Below, piece by piece: positions 51,145-60,979 of a DNA stretch of 64,000 nucleotides. The DNA lies in NCBI RefSeq assembly GCF_016894445.1, contig NZ_CP056775.1, forward strand, positions 1,056,001-1,120,000, in the 5' to 3' direction. Both the position numbers and the translations under genes were made by a program. A model generated the notes under the pieces. It ran no database searches. It was not told the origin of the DNA and worked only from the letters and a program-made list of their open reading frames with translations. This stretch comes from Dyadobacter sandarakinus (GTDB taxonomy: Bacteria > Bacteroidota > Bacteroidia > Cytophagales > Spirosomataceae). Every line of letters starts with the position of its first letter. Within the stretch, counting starts at the first letter, position 1.

Positions 51145-54100
51145 ATGAATTGGAAATTCGCCCTGTGGAAAGTTTTCAGGTTGCCCGTAAAAATCCCGCA
51201 AACGGTGTGGCTTCTTTTTGCCATACAATTTGTCACCAATCACTGCCTTGCTCAGGCACCGGAAACACAGATTAACATCCAGCTGCTGGGACCCGAGCAG
51301 GGGCTGCCGAGCAGGAATACCCGCAGCCTTTCTCAGGACGGACGTGGTTTTATGTGGGTGGGCACAGGTCAGGATCTCTGGCGGTACGACGGTTACAAGT
51401 TTCAGAATTTCACCGGGCTGCTCACGCGCTCCATCGGCAGCAGCACACTGATCAACCAGGTACGCACCGATGGAAGCGGCAACATCTGGGTGGCGCACAA
51501 TAATGGCATCAGCATCATTGATCCGGTCAGTTTTACTTGCAAAACCGTTGATCCATCCCGGTACATCAAAGGGCTGGGCAAGCAAAACCTGGATATATTC
51601 TTTGACAAGGATCAGCATGCGTGGGTGGCGCTGGCGGCAGGCAGGCTGGTGAAGGTTAATAAAGATGCTGTTCCGGTCGGGCTGTACATTCCGCCTGCGG
51701 GTACCGGCAATGCTTTAAAGAATGTGGTCACCAAGCTGTTTTCAGACAGCCGGAAAAAGGTATATGCCTACACGGAGGGCAACACCCTGGATCTGATCAG
51801 CGCGAAGGCGAATTTTGTTCGCCGGATCAGCTTGCTGGGTGGTGATCAGCCTGCCAGCAAATGGAAGGTAGCTGGGGTGGTACAAGCCGGTACCGACGAG
51901 CTGACGATCTACTACATCCAGCAGGAGGGCGAAAAACGCCGCATGCGCAAATATTTCCTTGTTCAGCAATCGTTTGGCCCCCTGCTGGATGGCGACGTGC
52001 CCCTTGTTCCCGACCTGATTTTCCCGGAAACAAATGGATATACATGGTACAAGGCAAGCAAGGAAGTGGGTTTTTTGAATCAGAAAACGGGTGAATTCAC
52101 CTCCTTGACGGCCCGGTTGCAGCAGAAATCAGGCGCAAGTATTTTTTTCTTTGCAGCTTTCCTGAGCACGGATGACAGCTTCTGGATTTCCTGCATTGAT
52201 GGCCTTTTTAAAATAACCCTGACGAAGGAAGTATTCCGGAAATACCTGAGCGTGCCCCTGGAAAAGCCGGGCGACATCGGCAGCAGTATCCGGGGCATTA
52301 CGGAAGACAGTACTGGCATGATATGGGTGTGTTCCTATGGCTACCACGCCGACAGCATGACCTATATGTTTCACCAGATTGATCCTGTAAAGGTCAGGCA
52401 CAGGCACATGGTGCTGCATCGGCCGAGGACGATCCCCGGCGAGCACGTGATCCCGTACAAGGTGCTTTTTGCCAAAGATCAGGTGTATGCCGTCACGGAC
52501 GGTACGCAGTTTATCAGGATCGAACCTGAGACGGAAGAATACTATCCGGTCGAATTTCCGTTTGTCAGCGGTCGTGGGTTTACATCTTTTTACAAACTGA
52601 ACGAGCACACGTTCTGGATGGGAACCTGGGGCGGGATGGCGATGATCGATCTCCGGAACATGAAGCCGGTGTTGTTTAATGACAAACCGGGAAGGTATAT
52701 CAAAAACCAGCGTGTGAACCATTTTACACCCTGGACCCACCACCGCACGCTGGTCAGCACGACAAACGGTTTGTACATCCTGAACCAGGATGCAACCATT
52801 GCAGAACACTACGGGCAGGACTCCACGGACAAGATCAGGCTGCCGGCATTGCAGATTTTTCATAGCGTTTGGTTTAACCATGCGCTGTGGGCCGCATCGG
52901 CTCAGGGGCTGATCCGCATTGATACAGCGGCACGAAAATCGCGCCTTTTTACAATAGAGGATGGTTTGCCGGACAACAACATTTATGCATCCCTGCCCGA
53001 CGAGCGCGGGAACCTCTGGCTGAGTACCAACAAAGGCTTATCCTGCTTCAATACCGATACCGAAAAGTTTTACAACTATGGCGTTTCGGACGGCTTGCCG
53101 CATGAAGAGTTCAACCATGGATCCTACCTGAAAGCAAAAGACGGAACGCTTTATTTTGGTGGCCTGAATGGCATCGTCGCTTTTGATCCGGCACAGCTGC
53201 ATGCCAAGGCGCAGCACAACCGCGGATTGCAGCTCATCGCTTATTCCAAATTCAATGCAGGGCAGAACAAGCCGGATACGGTCACGAACTATCAGCCGGG
53301 AAAGGAGATCGTTTTTAACCCCGGCGACCGCCTTTTTGCATTTTCATTCATGAGCCCTGATTACCATAATACGACCCTCAACCGGTTCCGCTACCGGCTG
53401 GACGGGTGGGACGACGACAACTGGCATATTTTCGAAAATGGAAACAGGCTTGTGCTGAGCAGCCTGCCGCCCGGTACTTATCAGTTGCGGGTGCAGGTTT
53501 CGGTAGCGGGTGCCGACTGGGGCGTACAGGAGTGGCGGGCTCCCGTGAAAGTAATTGCACCCTGGTACCGGTCCCCATGGTTTTTCCTGCTGAGCACACT
53601 GGCGATCGGTCTACTGATCTACTTCTTTTACCGGTACCGGCTCGGACAGATATTGCAGATCCAGCGGATAAGGAACGGCATCAGCGCCGACATGCATGAT
53701 GAAATCGGGAGTACGCTTAGCAGTATTACGTTTTACAGCCAGGCGCTGCTCATGCAGATCGACAAGGTTGAGCACCAGCAGGTGGTCCAGAAAATAAAAG
53801 AAAATGCCCAGCAGGTGCAGGAGGGACTCAGCGATATTGTATGGAGTGTGAAGGCGGACAATGATGAGATCCAGGATGTTTTCGCGCGAATGTTCCATTT
53901 CGGGAGCGGACTTGCGGAGTCCAGGGGCATTGAGTTTCAATTTGAGACTTTTAATCAGATCGAGAAGATAAAGCTGGATATGCAAACCCGCAAAAATTTT
54001 TACCTGATCTTTAAAGAAGCCGTAAACAATGCCGCCAAGTATGCCGAATGCAAAAGTTTACACGTGAAAATCAACTGCGAACACGGCCATGTTGTGATGG

Positions 54101-54252
54101 TGATCAGCGACGACGGCAAAGGGTTTGACCCGGCCAATGCAGGACAGGGAAATGGCCTCACGAACATGCAGCACCGCGCCGCCCAGATGCGCGGCAAGCT
54201 CACGATCCGGTCCCGGAAGATGGAGGGTACAGTGGTTACACTGGCTTTCTAG
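51145..54252 (+). CDS. Sensor histidine kinase with Reg_prop propeller, Y_Y_Y domain and HisKA_3
   Basis: A 1035-residue membrane kinase. After a signal/TM segment (about 15-37) come Reg_prop-type propeller repeats (for example LSQDGRGFMWVGTGQDLWRY, DERGNLWLSTNKGLSCF), a Y_Y_Y domain (about 710-800, FRYRLDGWDDDNWH, LPPGTYQLRVQVS), a TM helix (about 812-830), a HisKA_3 dimerisation domain (ISADMHDEIGSTLSSI, His851) and a HATPase domain (NAAKYAECK, DDGKGFDPAN, GNGLTNMQHRAAQMRG). The layout is that of Bacteroidota glycan or cell-wall sensors. The NarL-type regulator 62 bp downstream is its partner. Confidence 0.92.
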   Translation: MNWKFALWKVFRLPVKIPQTVWLLFAIQFVTNHCLAQAPETQINIQLLGPEQGLPSRNTRSLSQDGRGFMWVGTGQDLWRYDGYKFQNFTGLLTRSIGSSTLINQVRTDGSGNIWVAHNNGISIIDPVSFTCKTVDPSRYIKGLGKQNLDIFFDKDQHAWVALAAGRLVKVNKDAVPVGLYIPPAGTGNALKNVVTKLFSDSRKKVYAYTEGNTLDLISAKANFVRRISLLGGDQPASKWKVAGVVQAGTDELTIYYIQQEGEKRRMRKYFLVQQSFGPLLDGDVPLVPDLIFPETNGYTWYKASKEVGFLNQKTGEFTSLTARLQQKSGASIFFFAAFLSTDDSFWISCIDGLFKITLTKEVFRKYLSVPLEKPGDIGSSIRGITEDSTGMIWVCSYGYHADSMTYMFHQIDPVKVRHRHMVLHRPRTIPGEHVIPYKVLFAKDQVYAVTDGTQFIRIEPETEEYYPVEFPFVSGRGFTSFYKLNEHTFWMGTWGGMAMIDLRNMKPVLFNDKPGRYIKNQRVNHFTPWTHHRTLVSTTNGLYILNQDATIAEHYGQDSTDKIRLPALQIFHSVWFNHALWAASAQGLIRIDTAARKSRLFTIEDGLPDNNIYASLPDERGNLWLSTNKGLSCFNTDTEKFYNYGVSDGLPHEEFNHGSYLKAKDGTLYFGGLNGIVAFDPAQLHAKAQHNRGLQLIAYSKFNAGQNKPDTVTNYQPGKEIVFNPGDRLFAFSFMSPDYHNTTLNRFRYRLDGWDDDNWHIFENGNRLVLSSLPPGTYQLRVQVSVAGADWGVQEWRAPVKVIAPWYRSPWFFLLSTLAIGLLIYFFYRYRLGQILQIQRIRNGISADMHDEIGSTLSSITFYSQALLMQIDKVEHQQVVQKIKENAQQVQEGLSDIVWSVKADNDEIQDVFARMFHFGSGLAESRGIEFQFETFNQIEKIKLDMQTRKNFYLIFKEAVNNAAKYAECKSLHVKINCEHGHVVMVISDDGKGFDPANAGQGNGLTNMQHRAAQMRGKLTIRSRKMEGTVVTLAF

Positions 54253-54314
54253 CTGCGTTTGCATGGCAAATATTTGCTATCTGATACCAACTGATTAGTT
54301 ATTAATCTTGTACA

Positions 54315-54947
54315 ATGAGTTCAAGGATCATCATTTTCGACGACAACCAGGAAAGGCTCAGCAGCGTGGCCATGCTGCTGAACCTTTCCGGTGAGTTCAC
54401 TTGTACAGGGACGTTTCACAATGCCGCCAACCTGGTAGCCGACATCATCGGTTCCAGGCCCGATCTGGTGCTCATGGATATCGACATGCCCGGAATAGAC
54501 GGCATTGAAGCCACCCGCCTTATCAGGAAGCATTTCAATGCATTGCCCGTGCTGATCCAGACGAACTTTGAAGAAGATGAGCGAATTTTCGGGAGTCTGA
54601 GGGCGGGAGCAAACGGTTACCTGCTGAAAAAAACAAGTCCGGAGCGCTTCCTGGAAAGTCTGAGGGAAGTGCTGGAAGGAGGCGCCCCCATGACCGGCAG
54701 CGTCGCTGCGAAGGTGCTGCGGCACTTTTCAGGTGAAACGCCGATGGAAAAAGACTACCATCTGACGGAGCGCGAAAAGGAGATCCTGGGATTACTGGTT
54801 AAAGGTTACAGCTATAAACTCATTGCGGCAGCGTGCAGCATATCTTACAATACCGTCAACAATCACATCCGGAACATTTACGACAAGCTGTACGTAAACA
54901 GCGCCACCGAAGCGGTCAGTCTGGCTATCAGGCAGAGGCTGGTGTAA
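54315..54947 (+). CDS. NarL/LuxR-type response regulator
   Basis: A 210-residue regulator: receiver domain with Asp55 (LVLMDIDMPGIDG), Thr in IQTNFEEDE, Lys in YLLKKTSPER, then a LuxR-type helix-turn-helix (LTEREKEILGLLVKGYSYKL, NTVNNHIRNIYDKLYVNS). Partner of the preceding HisKA_3 kinase. Targets are not evident from the sequence. Confidence 0.93.
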   Translation: MSSRIIIFDDNQERLSSVAMLLNLSGEFTCTGTFHNAANLVADIIGSRPDLVLMDIDMPGIDGIEATRLIRKHFNALPVLIQTNFEEDERIFGSLRAGANGYLLKKTSPERFLESLREVLEGGAPMTGSVAAKVLRHFSGETPMEKDYHLTEREKEILGLLVKGYSYKLIAAACSISYNTVNNHIRNIYDKLYVNSATEAVSLAIRQRLV

Positions 54948-54992
54948 TGTAAAATCAGCGCGGCTCGTGCCACGATGCAGCATGCAGCTTTG

Positions 54993-55385
54993 CTAGCCGG
55001 CTCTCAATGCAATGTTCGGATGTTCGGCAATTATGGACAGTACCAGGTCAAAATACGTTTCACCTTGCCCGGCTTCAAGGGCGGCCAGTTTTTCATAAAA
55101 TAGCGCTTTGTTGTAGGGTGAGCCCGGTGCAAGCTTTTCCATATAGTACGCCCTGGTTGCCGCATGTCCGAGTACCTGCCTGCTTTTATCCAGATTAGTC
55201 CAATGCAGCTCCATCGGTTCCGAATTTACCAGTTCACCGTAGCCACCATAAAGCAGGTCATGGAACGCATCCAGGCTCTGACCGATCTTCCACGTTTCTG
55301 AATGCATAAAAACACGATTGATTTCATCGTAGAATGATGATATATCTTCAATCCGGTTTCCATCTAGGGTGATCTGCTTTTTCAT
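54993..55385 (-). CDS. Barstar-like protein (RNase inhibitor family)
   Basis: A 130-residue protein whose first 90 residues fit the barstar fold: a first strand with KKQITLDGNRIEDISSFYDE, a helix INRVF, and the signature GQSLDAFHDLLYGGYG, which corresponds to the barstar 'LDALWD.L' inhibitory helix. Barstars bind and block secreted or intracellular RNases. No barnase-like gene or polymorphic toxin is adjacent, so it is an orphan here. The C-terminal 40 residues (LAPGSPYNKALFYEKLAALE …) are helical and go beyond the barstar core. Confidence 0.7.
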   Translation of the reverse strand: MKKQITLDGNRIEDISSFYDEINRVFMHSETWKIGQSLDAFHDLLYGGYGELVNSEPMELHWTNLDKSRQVLGHAATRAYYMEKLAPGSPYNKALFYEKLAALEAGQGETYFDLVLSIIAEHPNIALRAG

Positions 55386-55574
55386 TTTTTCTTTTACAAA
55401 AGTTTACATGTTTGCCGGAAATGCCTGTTGACTTTCCAGCCGGGTAAAACTGATAAAAACCTTTGCTAAGCCGGGCGGTCGCCAACCATTTTGGCTACAA
55501 TATTTTCCACATCCGCTACAAGCCAAAGCCAGGTACAGCTGAAATTTGTCCTGTGAAAATAATACATGAGACAA

Positions 55575-56375
55575 ATGAAAAAGACGATTTTTATTACCGG
55601 TGCATCCACCGGAATCGGTAGGGCCACGGCCGAACTATTTGCAGCCAGGGGCTGGCGTGTGATTGCCACCATGCGCAAACCCGAAAATGAAACCGCACTC
55701 AACCTGCTCGAAAATGTGACGGTGTTGCCGCTTGATGTTACCAATCCGGCGCAAATCCGCGAAACAACCCGGCAGGCGCTGGCCCTGGGTGATATTGATG
55801 TGGTGTTCAACAATGCAGGCTATGCTTTGCTGGGTGCATTGGAGGCTATCAGTGACGAGCAGCTGGTACAGCAAATGGACACAAACTTCTTTGGTGTAGT
55901 GCGGGTGACGCAGGCTTTTATTCCCTATTTCCGTGAGCGGAAGGCCGGCCTTTTTATTACCACCGGTTCGTCGGCGGGGCTCATGGGCTTTCCGGTGAGT
56001 TCCATGTACGATGCCAGCAAATTCGCAATCGAAGGATGGGCCGAAAGCTTGTCGTATGAGCTGAATGCTTTGGGAATCGGAATCAAAACCATTGAGCCGG
56101 GGCTTGTCGCCACGGAAATCAGCTCCAAATCCACATTCGCCACGCACCCGGCATACGAAGATCTGACCAGCAAATTTATGGCAGTGATTGCCCCCGAGCA
56201 GGTGCATACTACATCCGCGGAAATCGCCGAGGTGGTTTACGGAGCCGCCACGGACGGTACAAATACCCTGCGCTACGTATGCGGTGAGGATGCGAAGCAG
56301 CTGTATGCACAGCGCCTTGCCGTAGGCGACGAGGCTTTCAGGGAGGGAATTAAACAAATGCTGGCTGCTGTTTAA
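55575..56375 (+). CDS. Short-chain dehydrogenase/reductase (classical SDR)
   Basis: A 266-residue SDR from MKKTIFITGASTGIG (55575; an ATG three codons earlier is also possible). TGASTGIG (8-15), NNAG (79-82), Tyr145 and Lys149 in MYDASKF occupy the same positions as in the SDR at 10641, and the two proteins share long stretches such as DVVFNNAGY and RVTQAFIP. It is followed by an AraC gene, the same order as at 10641-9723. NADP preference is suggested by ATMRKP after strand 2. Confidence 0.9.
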   Translation: MKKTIFITGASTGIGRATAELFAARGWRVIATMRKPENETALNLLENVTVLPLDVTNPAQIRETTRQALALGDIDVVFNNAGYALLGALEAISDEQLVQQMDTNFFGVVRVTQAFIPYFRERKAGLFITTGSSAGLMGFPVSSMYDASKFAIEGWAESLSYELNALGIGIKTIEPGLVATEISSKSTFATHPAYEDLTSKFMAVIAPEQVHTTSAEIAEVVYGAATDGTNTLRYVCGEDAKQLYAQRLAVGDEAFREGIKQMLAAV

Positions 56376-56435
56376 ACAAGTGCATTGCCGGCGCGGATGG
56401 GAACAATTTTCGCCGGCAATAACTTATCAGATCCT

Positions 56436-57353
56436 ATGAAAGGAGAACACCTCAAACCACGCGTTTACCACTCCATCGCCGAAATGCAGCGCGCATTTGG
56501 CCTGCCACAGCCGCTGCATCCGCTGATCAGCCTGCTGGATTACAGCAAGGTGCAGATCACGGCTGAAATGCTCGCCGAAACCTTCGCCATGGATTTTTAC
56601 AATATCACCTACAACGAATCGGCGGGTTGCAGGATGCGGTATGGACAAACTACCTATGATTTTCAGGAGGGTGGATTGTTCTTTACATCTCCGGGACAGC
56701 CGCTGACCGGCGTGCAAACGGGTGAATCGACCCGGGGTTTTACACTTCTGGTTCATCCCGATTTTCTGAGAAATTATCCGCTGGATTCCAAAATGAAGCA
56801 ATACGGGTTTTTCTCGTACACAGTCGCCGAATCGCTGCATTTGTCCGACAAGGAAAAATCAGTGATCACGGGCATCGCCAGGAATATCGGTGACGAGCTC
56901 GAAACTGCCATCGATGACCTGAGCCAGGATGTGCTGATCTCACAGCTGGAATTAATGCTGAATTACAGTCAGCGGTTTTACAAGCGCCAGTTTATCACCC
57001 GCAAGCCCATCCATAATGCATTGCTCGAAAAGCTGGACCTGCTGTTGCACAACTACTTCAATGATGAAACGGCTTTGCTGAAAGGATTGCCCAGCGTGCA
57101 GTATCTTTCCGATGAGCTCCATGTTTCACCCCGCTACCTGGGTGATATGTTACGCGCGCTGACCGGCCAGAATACCCAGCAGCATATCCATAACAAGCTC
57201 ATTGAAAAAGCCAAAGAAATACTGACGTTCAGTGACCTGACTGTGGGGGAGATTGCTTACCAGCTGGGTTTTGAGCATCCGCAGTCATTTAGTAAATTGT
57301 TTAAATCAAAAACCAACTTCTCTCCCCTCGAATTTCGCGCAAGCTTCAACTAG
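56436..57353 (+). CDS. AraC-family transcriptional regulator
   Basis: A 305-residue regulator; start at MKGEHLKPRVYHS (56436) matches the paralogues, while the longer frame from 56385 adds an unrelated leader. Sensing domain: PLHPLISLLDYSKV, FQEGGLFFTSPGQ; DNA-binding part: VQYLSDELHVSPRYLGDML, LTVGEIAYQLGFEHPQSF, and the end KTNFSPLEFRAS. It forms an operon with the SDR gene just upstream. Confidence 0.92.
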   Translation: MKGEHLKPRVYHSIAEMQRAFGLPQPLHPLISLLDYSKVQITAEMLAETFAMDFYNITYNESAGCRMRYGQTTYDFQEGGLFFTSPGQPLTGVQTGESTRGFTLLVHPDFLRNYPLDSKMKQYGFFSYTVAESLHLSDKEKSVITGIARNIGDELETAIDDLSQDVLISQLELMLNYSQRFYKRQFITRKPIHNALLEKLDLLLHNYFNDETALLKGLPSVQYLSDELHVSPRYLGDMLRALTGQNTQQHIHNKLIEKAKEILTFSDLTVGEIAYQLGFEHPQSFSKLFKSKTNFSPLEFRASFN

Positions 57354-57714
57354 CACGGGTTCCACGGTGATATTGGATGGAAATGATCCTGCTAAATCTG
57401 ACATTGTCAGATCAGAATCCCAGGCTGACTGGATACGGTATCAGGCGCAGGTTCAGCTGCCGTATCAATCCGACCTGAAAAACGCTGCTGACGGAGAAAA
57501 CCGGGTGCGGGCTGCCAGTGATGCCGACAGCCTGCAGTTCTGGTTACAGACACAGCGCGGTGCCCGGCGAAAATGGCAGGATCATACGCGAAAGCATTGG
57601 TGACGGCATTCCGGATACGCTGAGCGATCTTGAATCGCCGGTTAAGTAACAGCGGTTAAAATCATTACCAGTCCCTGAGTTCGGTTTTAAATCAACTTTA
57701 CAGCAATCCATTAT
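57354..57714. other. Intergenic region with possible gene debris
   Basis: Two overlapping frames without convincing starts end at 57603 and about 57648 (the latter finishing GRIIRESIGDGIPDTLSD LESPVK). They look protein-like but match nothing I know and may be debris. The convergent AraC and permease genes end on either side; no clear terminator was found. Confidence 0.35.
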
Positions 57715-60342
57715 TTACTCAGAGCGTAAGCTGGTGACGGGGTTTACCCACGCAGCTTTGATTGCCTGGAAGCTCACGGTCAGCAGCGCAATGGAGGTTG
57801 CGACCACGCCCGATACTGCAAATATCCACCAGCTCAATCCCGTACGATACGCAAAAGTGTCCAGCCAGGTGCTCAGCGCCCACCATGCAAGCGGCGAAGC
57901 CAGTACGAGTGCAATCACCACAAGTTTCATGAAGTCGGAAGACAAAAGCCCGACAATGTTGGATGCGCTGGCGCCAAGTACTTTGCGTACCCCGATCTCC
58001 TTCGTGCGCTGCTCGGCGGTGAATGCCGCAAGTCCGAACAAGCCCAGGCACGAAATCAGGATTGCGAGGATGCCAAAGTAGTTGACGAGCGTATTCACCT
58101 GCTGCTCGCTCCGGTACAAGCTTTCGTATTCTTCATCCAGGAAATGGTAGGTGAACGGATAATCCGGATTGAAGTCCCGGGTCACTTTTTTGAGCGCGGC
58201 CAAGGCCTCTTCTGTTTTACCTTGACGCGTTTTGATGAGCAGGTACGACGAGTTTTCGGGAATGTAGGTGACGACAAGGGGCGTGATGGCCTGGTGCAGC
58301 GAGCTCATGTGGAAGTCCTTCATAACCCCGATCACCCTGCCATTTCCTTTCCAGAATTTGATTTCCTTGCCCACCGGATTGCTGACGCCCATCAGCCGGG
58401 CTGTGGCCTCATTGATCAGGTAAGCCGACGAATCAGCCAGGCTCCCCGCCCGGAAATCCCGTCCGTCCACGAGCCGGATGTTCATGGTACGTATAAAGTC
58501 GGGACCGACCGTCATGGCTGTCACCGTGGTTTCCAGGTTAGGATCTTTGCCCGGCCAGGACAGGTCTCCCGAAGTCGCCTGAATATTGATAGGCAGCATG
58601 CCGGTCACGGTGGCGGACACCACTGCGGGTTGCCGCATGATCTCCTGCCGGAAAGCTTCCATCTTTGGCCCGCTGGCGACATTGCCTTCCAGCGGCACAT
58701 ACACTACATTGTCGCGGTCGAGCCCGAGATGCTTGGTACGCAGGTACTGCATTTGTTTACCCACGGTAAGCATCCCTACGATCAGGAAAATGGACAAACA
58801 GAATTGAAAAGTCACCAGCGTGCGGCGGAAAAGTGCCGGTCCGCTTCCAAATTGCAACCTGCCTTTCAGGATTTTGATGGGTTTCAATGAGGACAGGAAG
58901 AGGGCAGGGTAGCTCCCGGCCAGCAGTCCGGTAATCAGCGTCAGGATCAGGGTAGCTGCCCAGAGCGCCGGATCACTCAGGTCGAGTGCCAGTTTTTTAG
59001 CAAACAATTCATTGAAGACAGGCAAGGTAATCCAGACGGTACCCACAGCCAGCACCACTGCCAGCATGCTGGTAAGAATGGATTCGCACAGAAATTGCCC
59101 GATCAGTGCCGAGCGGAATGCGCCAACTACCTTTCTGACGCCAACCTCTTTGGCCCGTGTAGCCGAGCGGGCAGTCGCCAGGTTCATAAAGTTGATGCAG
59201 GCAATCAATAGTATAAAACCTGCTACCAGTGAAAATACGCGTACATATTCAATGCGGCCGCCCACGGGCTTTCCCATTTTGTAATCCGCATAAAGGTACA
59301 CGTCCGTAATTGGCTGAAGGATGGGAACACTGGTGTTTTCCTTATCAGTATAACGTGGGAAAATGCCCTTCATGGTGGCCTCGGCCCTGGCTGCGGAAGT
59401 GTTTGGGCGAAGGCGTACATAAGTAAGGAAGGAGCTGTTGCCCCAGGTTTTCTGCCAGGGCTGCTCCTGTTCCTTCCAGTTGACGATCCAGTCAAAACGG
59501 AGTGTAGAGGCGGCGGGCAGATCTTTCAGGACCGCGCCCACTACGTAGAACTTCTCATTGTTCAACTGAATGGTTTTGCCGAGCGCTTCCGTGTTCGGGA
59601 AGTACTTGTCGGCCATTTTCCCGGTGATGATAATCTGGTTGGTTTGGGAAAGCGCAGCCCGCGGGTTGCCATGTAAAGCAGGCAGGTCAAACACGTCGAA
59701 GAAAGCGTCCGATGCATAGTACCCTTTTTCCTTGGCTCCTTTTTCACCCACTTTCACCAGCAGCTCCATCCACGGATTGATTTTGGTTGCGGCTGCTACC
59801 TCGGGCACATCCTTGGAAATGGCCTCCTGCAAGGGTGCGGGTGTGATCTCGGCTGTGCCGATTTCTCCTGTATTGCGGTTGGTTCCATTGATCCGGACGA
59901 GATAAACATCCGCTGCGCCCGCAAGAAAACGGTTGTAGCTTAGTTCGTCTGCTACCCACATGCCAATCAGCAGCGTACAGGCCATGCCCAATGCCAGACC
60001 GAATACGTTGATGCTTGTATACAATTTGTTTTTGGCAAGATTACGCCGGGCGGTGGTCAAGTAGGATTGCAGCATAGCAGTCATGGATGGTCTGGGATAG
60101 GTGGTAAAAGGTTTTCGTTTGTAAAAAAATGGGGTCAGGCAATGCATTACCTCCCACAGGTATTCACGCCGGGCTGCCTGCACGCCTGCCGATGCAGCGG
60201 TATGATAAAAAGCTTCGTGCAAATCGCCTTGTATAAATTCCAGTAAATGCGGCGCTATAAACCATTCAAGCAGCCGGTCAGCCCAACGGGGTGGCTGTAT
60301 GTGGATTTTGGGGTCAGAACCTTCCGGGTTTTGGTTTTCCAT
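57715..60342 (-). CDS. ABC transporter permease, MacB/FtsX type, with N-terminal permease prefix domain
   Basis: An 875-residue permease from MENQNPEGSD (60342), chosen because it starts 2 bp past the PadR stop; an earlier in-frame start would overlap PadR. Residues about 15-80 are a permease prefix domain 2 (PPRWADRLLEWFIAPHLLEF). Then two MacB_PCD/FtsX repeats, each with a large periplasmic domain and TM helices, with the motif AKEVGVRKVVGA in the first half and TKEIGVRKVLGAS in the second. No ATPase gene is adjacent. Such PadR-linked permeases are thought to act in envelope stress or peptide efflux. Confidence 0.9.
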   Translation of the reverse strand: MENQNPEGSDPKIHIQPPRWADRLLEWFIAPHLLEFIQGDLHEAFYHTAASAGVQAARREYLWEVMHCLTPFFYKRKPFTTYPRPSMTAMLQSYLTTARRNLAKNKLYTSINVFGLALGMACTLLIGMWVADELSYNRFLAGAADVYLVRINGTNRNTGEIGTAEITPAPLQEAISKDVPEVAAATKINPWMELLVKVGEKGAKEKGYYASDAFFDVFDLPALHGNPRAALSQTNQIIITGKMADKYFPNTEALGKTIQLNNEKFYVVGAVLKDLPAASTLRFDWIVNWKEQEQPWQKTWGNSSFLTYVRLRPNTSAARAEATMKGIFPRYTDKENTSVPILQPITDVYLYADYKMGKPVGGRIEYVRVFSLVAGFILLIACINFMNLATARSATRAKEVGVRKVVGAFRSALIGQFLCESILTSMLAVVLAVGTVWITLPVFNELFAKKLALDLSDPALWAATLILTLITGLLAGSYPALFLSSLKPIKILKGRLQFGSGPALFRRTLVTFQFCLSIFLIVGMLTVGKQMQYLRTKHLGLDRDNVVYVPLEGNVASGPKMEAFRQEIMRQPAVVSATVTGMLPINIQATSGDLSWPGKDPNLETTVTAMTVGPDFIRTMNIRLVDGRDFRAGSLADSSAYLINEATARLMGVSNPVGKEIKFWKGNGRVIGVMKDFHMSSLHQAITPLVVTYIPENSSYLLIKTRQGKTEEALAALKKVTRDFNPDYPFTYHFLDEEYESLYRSEQQVNTLVNYFGILAILISCLGLFGLAAFTAEQRTKEIGVRKVLGASASNIVGLLSSDFMKLVVIALVLASPLAWWALSTWLDTFAYRTGLSWWIFAVSGVVATSIALLTVSFQAIKAAWVNPVTSLRSE

Positions 60343-60344
60343 TT

Positions 60345-60683
60345 TCACAGGCCTAGTAATTTCAATTTTTCTGCCGGAATTTCCTGCCATAGTCCTTCTC
60401 GCATTCCCCTGATCTCTGCCAGTGCCTGCGCGCCAGCCGCCGTAATTGCAAACAGGCGTTTGCGCCTGCCGCCCCGCTCACTGGTTGCTCCGCCGACGGA
60501 CGAGGAAAGAAATCCTTTTTCTTCCAGCCTGTACAACGTGGTGTGCACAGCGCCGATCGAAAAGTCGCGACCGGTATGGACTTTCAGTTGTTGCATCACA
60601 GGTACTCCATAAACCTGCTCAGTGCTGGCCGCTACCACAAGGAGTACAAGCTCCTCCAACTCTCCGAGCACCGTTCTTTTCAT
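60345..60683 (-). CDS. PadR-family transcriptional regulator
   Basis: A 112-residue winged-helix protein: LGELEELVLLVVAAS, VYGVPVMQQLKVHTGRDFSI, GAVHTTLYRLEEKGFLSS, and RKRLFAITAAGAQAL. This is the PadR N-terminal fold without a long C-terminal dimer helix. It lies 2 bp before the permease gene and presumably represses that operon. Confidence 0.92.
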   Translation of the reverse strand: MKRTVLGELEELVLLVVAASTEQVYGVPVMQQLKVHTGRDFSIGAVHTTLYRLEEKGFLSSSVGGATSERGGRRKRLFAITAAGAQALAEIRGMREGLWQEIPAEKLKLLGL

Positions 60684-60933
60684 CTTTTTGGGCGAAGTAT
60701 ATTAGATACTATAAGTTAAATCAAATGGCATGCCGGATGCGTGTACGGAATCTATTTGCCTGATTATCAGTGTTTGGTTAGATAAACCTTGTTCAGAAAC
60801 GAACAACCGGGCGTTCAGCACTGGACATGGGAAAAGATTGTTAGCCGTGACATTTGTAGTAACTGCACAAAGCAGGGGATGGACTGATTAACTGGTGAGG
60901 TAAACCATTTGATAGGCTTTTTTGACAAAAAAA

Positions 60934-60959
60934 AGAGCCTCAGTACAAACCGAGGCTCT
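60934..60959 (-). terminator. Intrinsic terminator of the YflT/DUF2382 gene
   Basis: AGAGCCTC (60934-60941) pairs with GAGGCTCT (60952-60959) around a 10-base loop. On the minus strand the stem is followed by a run of T (plus-strand A at 60927-60933), 20 bp after the stop of the gene ending at 60980. The rest of 60684-60979 shows no gene. Confidence 0.8.
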
Positions 60960-60979
60960 CTTCTTAATTAATAATTATG

